NCBI GenBank assembly: GCA_963728985.1
Contig: CAVSME010000001.1
Coordinates: 620,001 to 684,000 of the forward strand
Reading direction: 5' to 3'
From: DASXAI01 sp963728985
GTDB lineage: Bacteria > Actinomycetota > Acidimicrobiia > Acidimicrobiales > Ilumatobacteraceae
Length of the DNA stretch: 64,000 bases
Positions 62,303-64,000 of this stretch are shown here, piece after piece (within the stretch, counting starts at the first letter, position 1; every line of letters starts with the position of its first letter). The notes beneath the pieces were generated by a model. That model was not told the DNA's origin, searched no databases, and was given only the letters and a program-made list of their open reading frames with translations. The position numbers and the translations under genes are program-made.

Positions 62303-62604
62303 CCGCCACCGCCGGCGACTGGCCCGCCATCAGCTTCGAAGACCGCATGGACACGGTGGAGTTCCGCATCGCCCCCACCGCCCACATCGTCGTCGACGGC
62401 GACTCGTGCCGCGGCTGCAGCACTCAAGCGTGCGTGGTGGCGTGCCCCGCCAACCTCTTCGTGCCGATGGCCGACGGCGGCATCCTCTTCAACTACGAGC
62501 AGTGCTTCGAGTGCGGCACGTGCTACCTCGTCTGCAACGTCGAAGGCGCCATCACGTGGACGTACCCCGAGGGCGGCCACGGCGTCGTCTTCAAACGGAC
62601 ATGA
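62299..62604 (+). CDS. FixX-like ferredoxin
   Basis: A 101-residue iron-sulfur protein with eight Cys: C37, C40, C45 and C49 in CRGCSTQACVVACPANLF, and C69, C72, C75 and C79 in CFECGTCYLVCN. The second set is C-x2-C-x2-C-x3-C, a [4Fe-4S] motif, and the first may hold another cluster. In FixX and ETF-QO the ferredoxin domain accepts electrons from the flavoprotein. Overlap with neighbours on both sides (ATGA) makes it part of the operon. Confidence 0.9.
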   Translation: MTATAGDWPAISFEDRMDTVEFRIAPTAHIVVDGDSCRGCSTQACVVACPANLFVPMADGGILFNYEQCFECGTCYLVCNVEGAITWTYPEGGHGVVFKRT

Positions 62605-63434
62605 CCGTCGGCGTCTGCCTGAAGTGGGTGGACCTGCGGCCCGAAGTGGACCGCCTCAGCGGCGCCGTCCACCACGACGTCCGATCGACGGGACTGTCCG
62701 ATGCCGACCAGGCCGCGCTCGAGTGGGCGCTGTGCGCCGGCGAGGCATGGGCCGAACCGGTCGTCGCCCTGACCGCCGGGCCGGCCGGTGCCGACGACGT
62801 GCTGCGCACCGCGCTCGCCGCCGGGGCCAGCGCGGCGGCGCGGGTCGAGCTCGACCCAGCGCGATCGAGTGCCGCCGTCGCGTCGGCGTTGGCGCCCTTG
62901 CTGGGGGAATGCTCCGTGGTCATGTGCGGCGACGTGTCCGTGGACCGCGGCAGCGGATCGGTGCCGGCCTACCTCGCCGCCCACCTCGGTGCCGCCCAGG
63001 CGCTGGGCCTGGTGGCCATCGAGCTCGGCGCCGCTGGCACCGTGCGCGCCCTCCGCCGTCTGGACGGCGGCCGGCGAGAACGGCTGCTCGTGCCCGCTCC
63101 CGCGGTGTGCTCGGTCGAGGGCGCGACGGCCACGCTGCGGCGAGCACCCCTGAACGCCGTGCTCGCCGCCCGCCGCGCCGTAATCGCGGTGCACCCCGGA
63201 CCGGCTGGTTTCGCCGCCAACGGCCACCACGTGGTGCGCCCGTACCGGCCTCGGGCCCGGGCCCTCCCACCGCCCCACGGTGACACGCTGGACCGCGTGC
63301 GCCAGCTGACGACGGGCGCGTCGCACAGCGCCCACGGCCAGCCCGAGGTGCTCGAGCCGGCCGCCGCGGCCGCCCGGCTGCTCGACGCCATCACCGCCTG
63401 GCGACCCGGGCCGACGGCGCAGGACGAGGGGTAG
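62601..63434 (+). CDS. mycofactocin-associated electron transfer flavoprotein beta subunit
   Basis: A 277-residue ETF-beta-like protein: VGVCLKWVDLRPEVDRLSG at the start, LSDADQAALEWALCAGEAW, GCS-like VVMCGDVSVDRGSGSVPAYLAAHLG and the long AMP-binding half typical of ETF-beta. The C-terminal 60 residues (RPRARALPPPHGDTLDRV) differ from classical ETF-beta. It pairs with ETF-alpha in the same operon. Its ATG overlaps the ferredoxin stop. Confidence 0.88.
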   Translation: MTVGVCLKWVDLRPEVDRLSGAVHHDVRSTGLSDADQAALEWALCAGEAWAEPVVALTAGPAGADDVLRTALAAGASAAARVELDPARSSAAVASALAPLLGECSVVMCGDVSVDRGSGSVPAYLAAHLGAAQALGLVAIELGAAGTVRALRRLDGGRRERLLVPAPAVCSVEGATATLRRAPLNAVLAARRAVIAVHPGPAGFAANGHHVVRPYRPRARALPPPHGDTLDRVRQLTTGASHSAHGQPEVLEPAAAAARLLDAITAWRPGPTAQDEG

Positions 63435-63444
63435 CGTTCGGTCG

Positions 63445-64000
63445 GTGAGACTCGGTGCGCGCACCTGGCGCGAGGTGCACGGCGCCGGCCGGCCGATCGT
63501 GGCCGTCCCCCTGGGGAGCTGCGAGCAGCACGGTCCTCACCTGCCCCTCGACACCGACACGCGCATCGCCGTCGCGTTGGCCGACGGGCTGGCGGCGGCG
63601 CGTCCCGACGTCGTAGTGGCACCTCCTGTCGCGTACGGCGCGAGCGGTGAGCACGCCGGCTTCGAGGGCACGCTGTCGATCGGTCTCGACGCGCTCACGA
63701 GCGTCCTCGTCGAGCTCGTGCGGTCGGCCGACGCCTTCGCCGGGGTGGTCTTCGTGAACGGCCACGGCGGCAACCACGAGGCGGTCGAGCGCGCCGTCGC
63801 CACGTCGCTCCACGACGGTCGCGCCGTGCTGGCGTGGTCGCCCACGCCCGCCGCGACCGGGCCGGGGGCCGACGCCCACGCCGGCCGTACGGAGACCTCG
63901 ATCCTGCTGGCGCTGGCGCCGTCGATCGTGCAACTGGAGCACGCCGAGGCCGGTGCCACCGCGCCGCTGGTGGAGCTGCTCCCCGCGCTGCGCACCGGCG
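63445..64000 (+). CDS. mftE: mycofactocin biosynthesis peptidase MftE (creatininase family; 3' end cut by window)
   Basis: The frame is open for 185 codons to the window end. It carries the creatininase metal site: PLGSCEQHGPHLPLDTDTR, GASGEHAGFEGTLS and VVFVNGHGGNHEAVERA, with Glu/His/Asp ligands, then DAHAGRTETSILLAL. In mycofactocin synthesis MftE removes the C-terminal peptide after MftC action. It lies 10 bp after ETF-beta, so the redox genes and mftE share an operon. Remaining mft genes presumably follow the window. Confidence 0.92.
   Translation, partial: MRLGARTWREVHGAGRPIVAVPLGSCEQHGPHLPLDTDTRIAVALADGLAAARPDVVVAPPVAYGASGEHAGFEGTLSIGLDALTSVLVELVRSADAFAGVVFVNGHGGNHEAVERAVATSLHDGRAVLAWSPTPAATGPGADAHAGRTETSILLALAPSIVQLEHAEAGATAPLVELLPALRTG

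Overview
This window is high-GC DNA (around 70% by eye) packed with genes. Many neighbouring genes overlap by the ATGA, GTGA or TGATG junctions of translational coupling, and GTG or TTG starts are common. Two WhiB proteins, a SenX3/RegX3 pair beside a pst operon, a SigE-type stress locus, a DUF2342 protein, Thr/Ala-rich lipoprotein linkers and a mycofactocin gene all point to an actinobacterium. An Acidimicrobiia-like lineage is my best guess, but that is an inference from gene content. I see no rRNA, tRNA, prophage or CRISPR array.

Layout. 1-5.1 kb (minus): the end of a GH57/DUF3536 protein, azlCD, glgB, a methyltransferase and a nitroreductase. 5.3-9.9 kb (plus): thioesterase II, a secreted glucose/sorbosone dehydrogenase-like lipoprotein and an 807-residue membrane/kinase-like/flippase-like fusion. 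9.9-17.2 kb: mreB (probable CTG start), moaE, a catalytically dead HtrA-like protein, an epimerase-like protein, a DUF2342 protein lacking its zinc motif and an MFS transporter. 17.2-28.7 kb (minus) is a phosphate/polyphosphate island: ppk1, CYTH-CHAD, NUDIX, pstSCAB, phoU, senX3 and regX3. It has a PHO-box-like repeat before pstS and a hairpin between pstS and pstC.

29.7-33.1 kb is a cell-envelope stress locus: tatA, sigE-like sigma, anti-sigma, whiB and a frameshifted htrA. Matching GGAAC-N17-CGTT promoters precede sigma and htrA. 33.2-37 kb: a formiminotransferase domain protein, a damaged glnK beside amtB, an orphan winged-helix protein and a second whiB. 37.4-44.9 kb: a VWA protein and its MoxR-type AAA+ partner, separated by a cyclase and a GH1-like protein, then a GH2 glycosidase. 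44.9-48.3 kb: sdhCAB. 48.4-57.6 kb: an SGNH protein with a repeated beta domain, a proton-pumping pyrophosphatase, two DNA-glycosylase families, DedA, SCP2, a Tat-exported protein and a nucleoside phosphorylase. 58.1-64 kb: a tightly coupled redox operon (OYE/FadH-like flavoprotein, ETF-alpha, FixC-like, FixX-like, ETF-beta) running into mftE, which is cut by the window end.

The most notable non-gene structure is a mobile-element family. Three copies share 15-16 bp terminal inverted repeats, and one still carries the tail of an IS5-like transposase gene. All three sit at the same point inside a second repeat that usually begins right after a stop codon. Copies of that second repeat without the insert are also present, so the insertion edges, and 5-bp flanking duplications at two copies, can be read directly.
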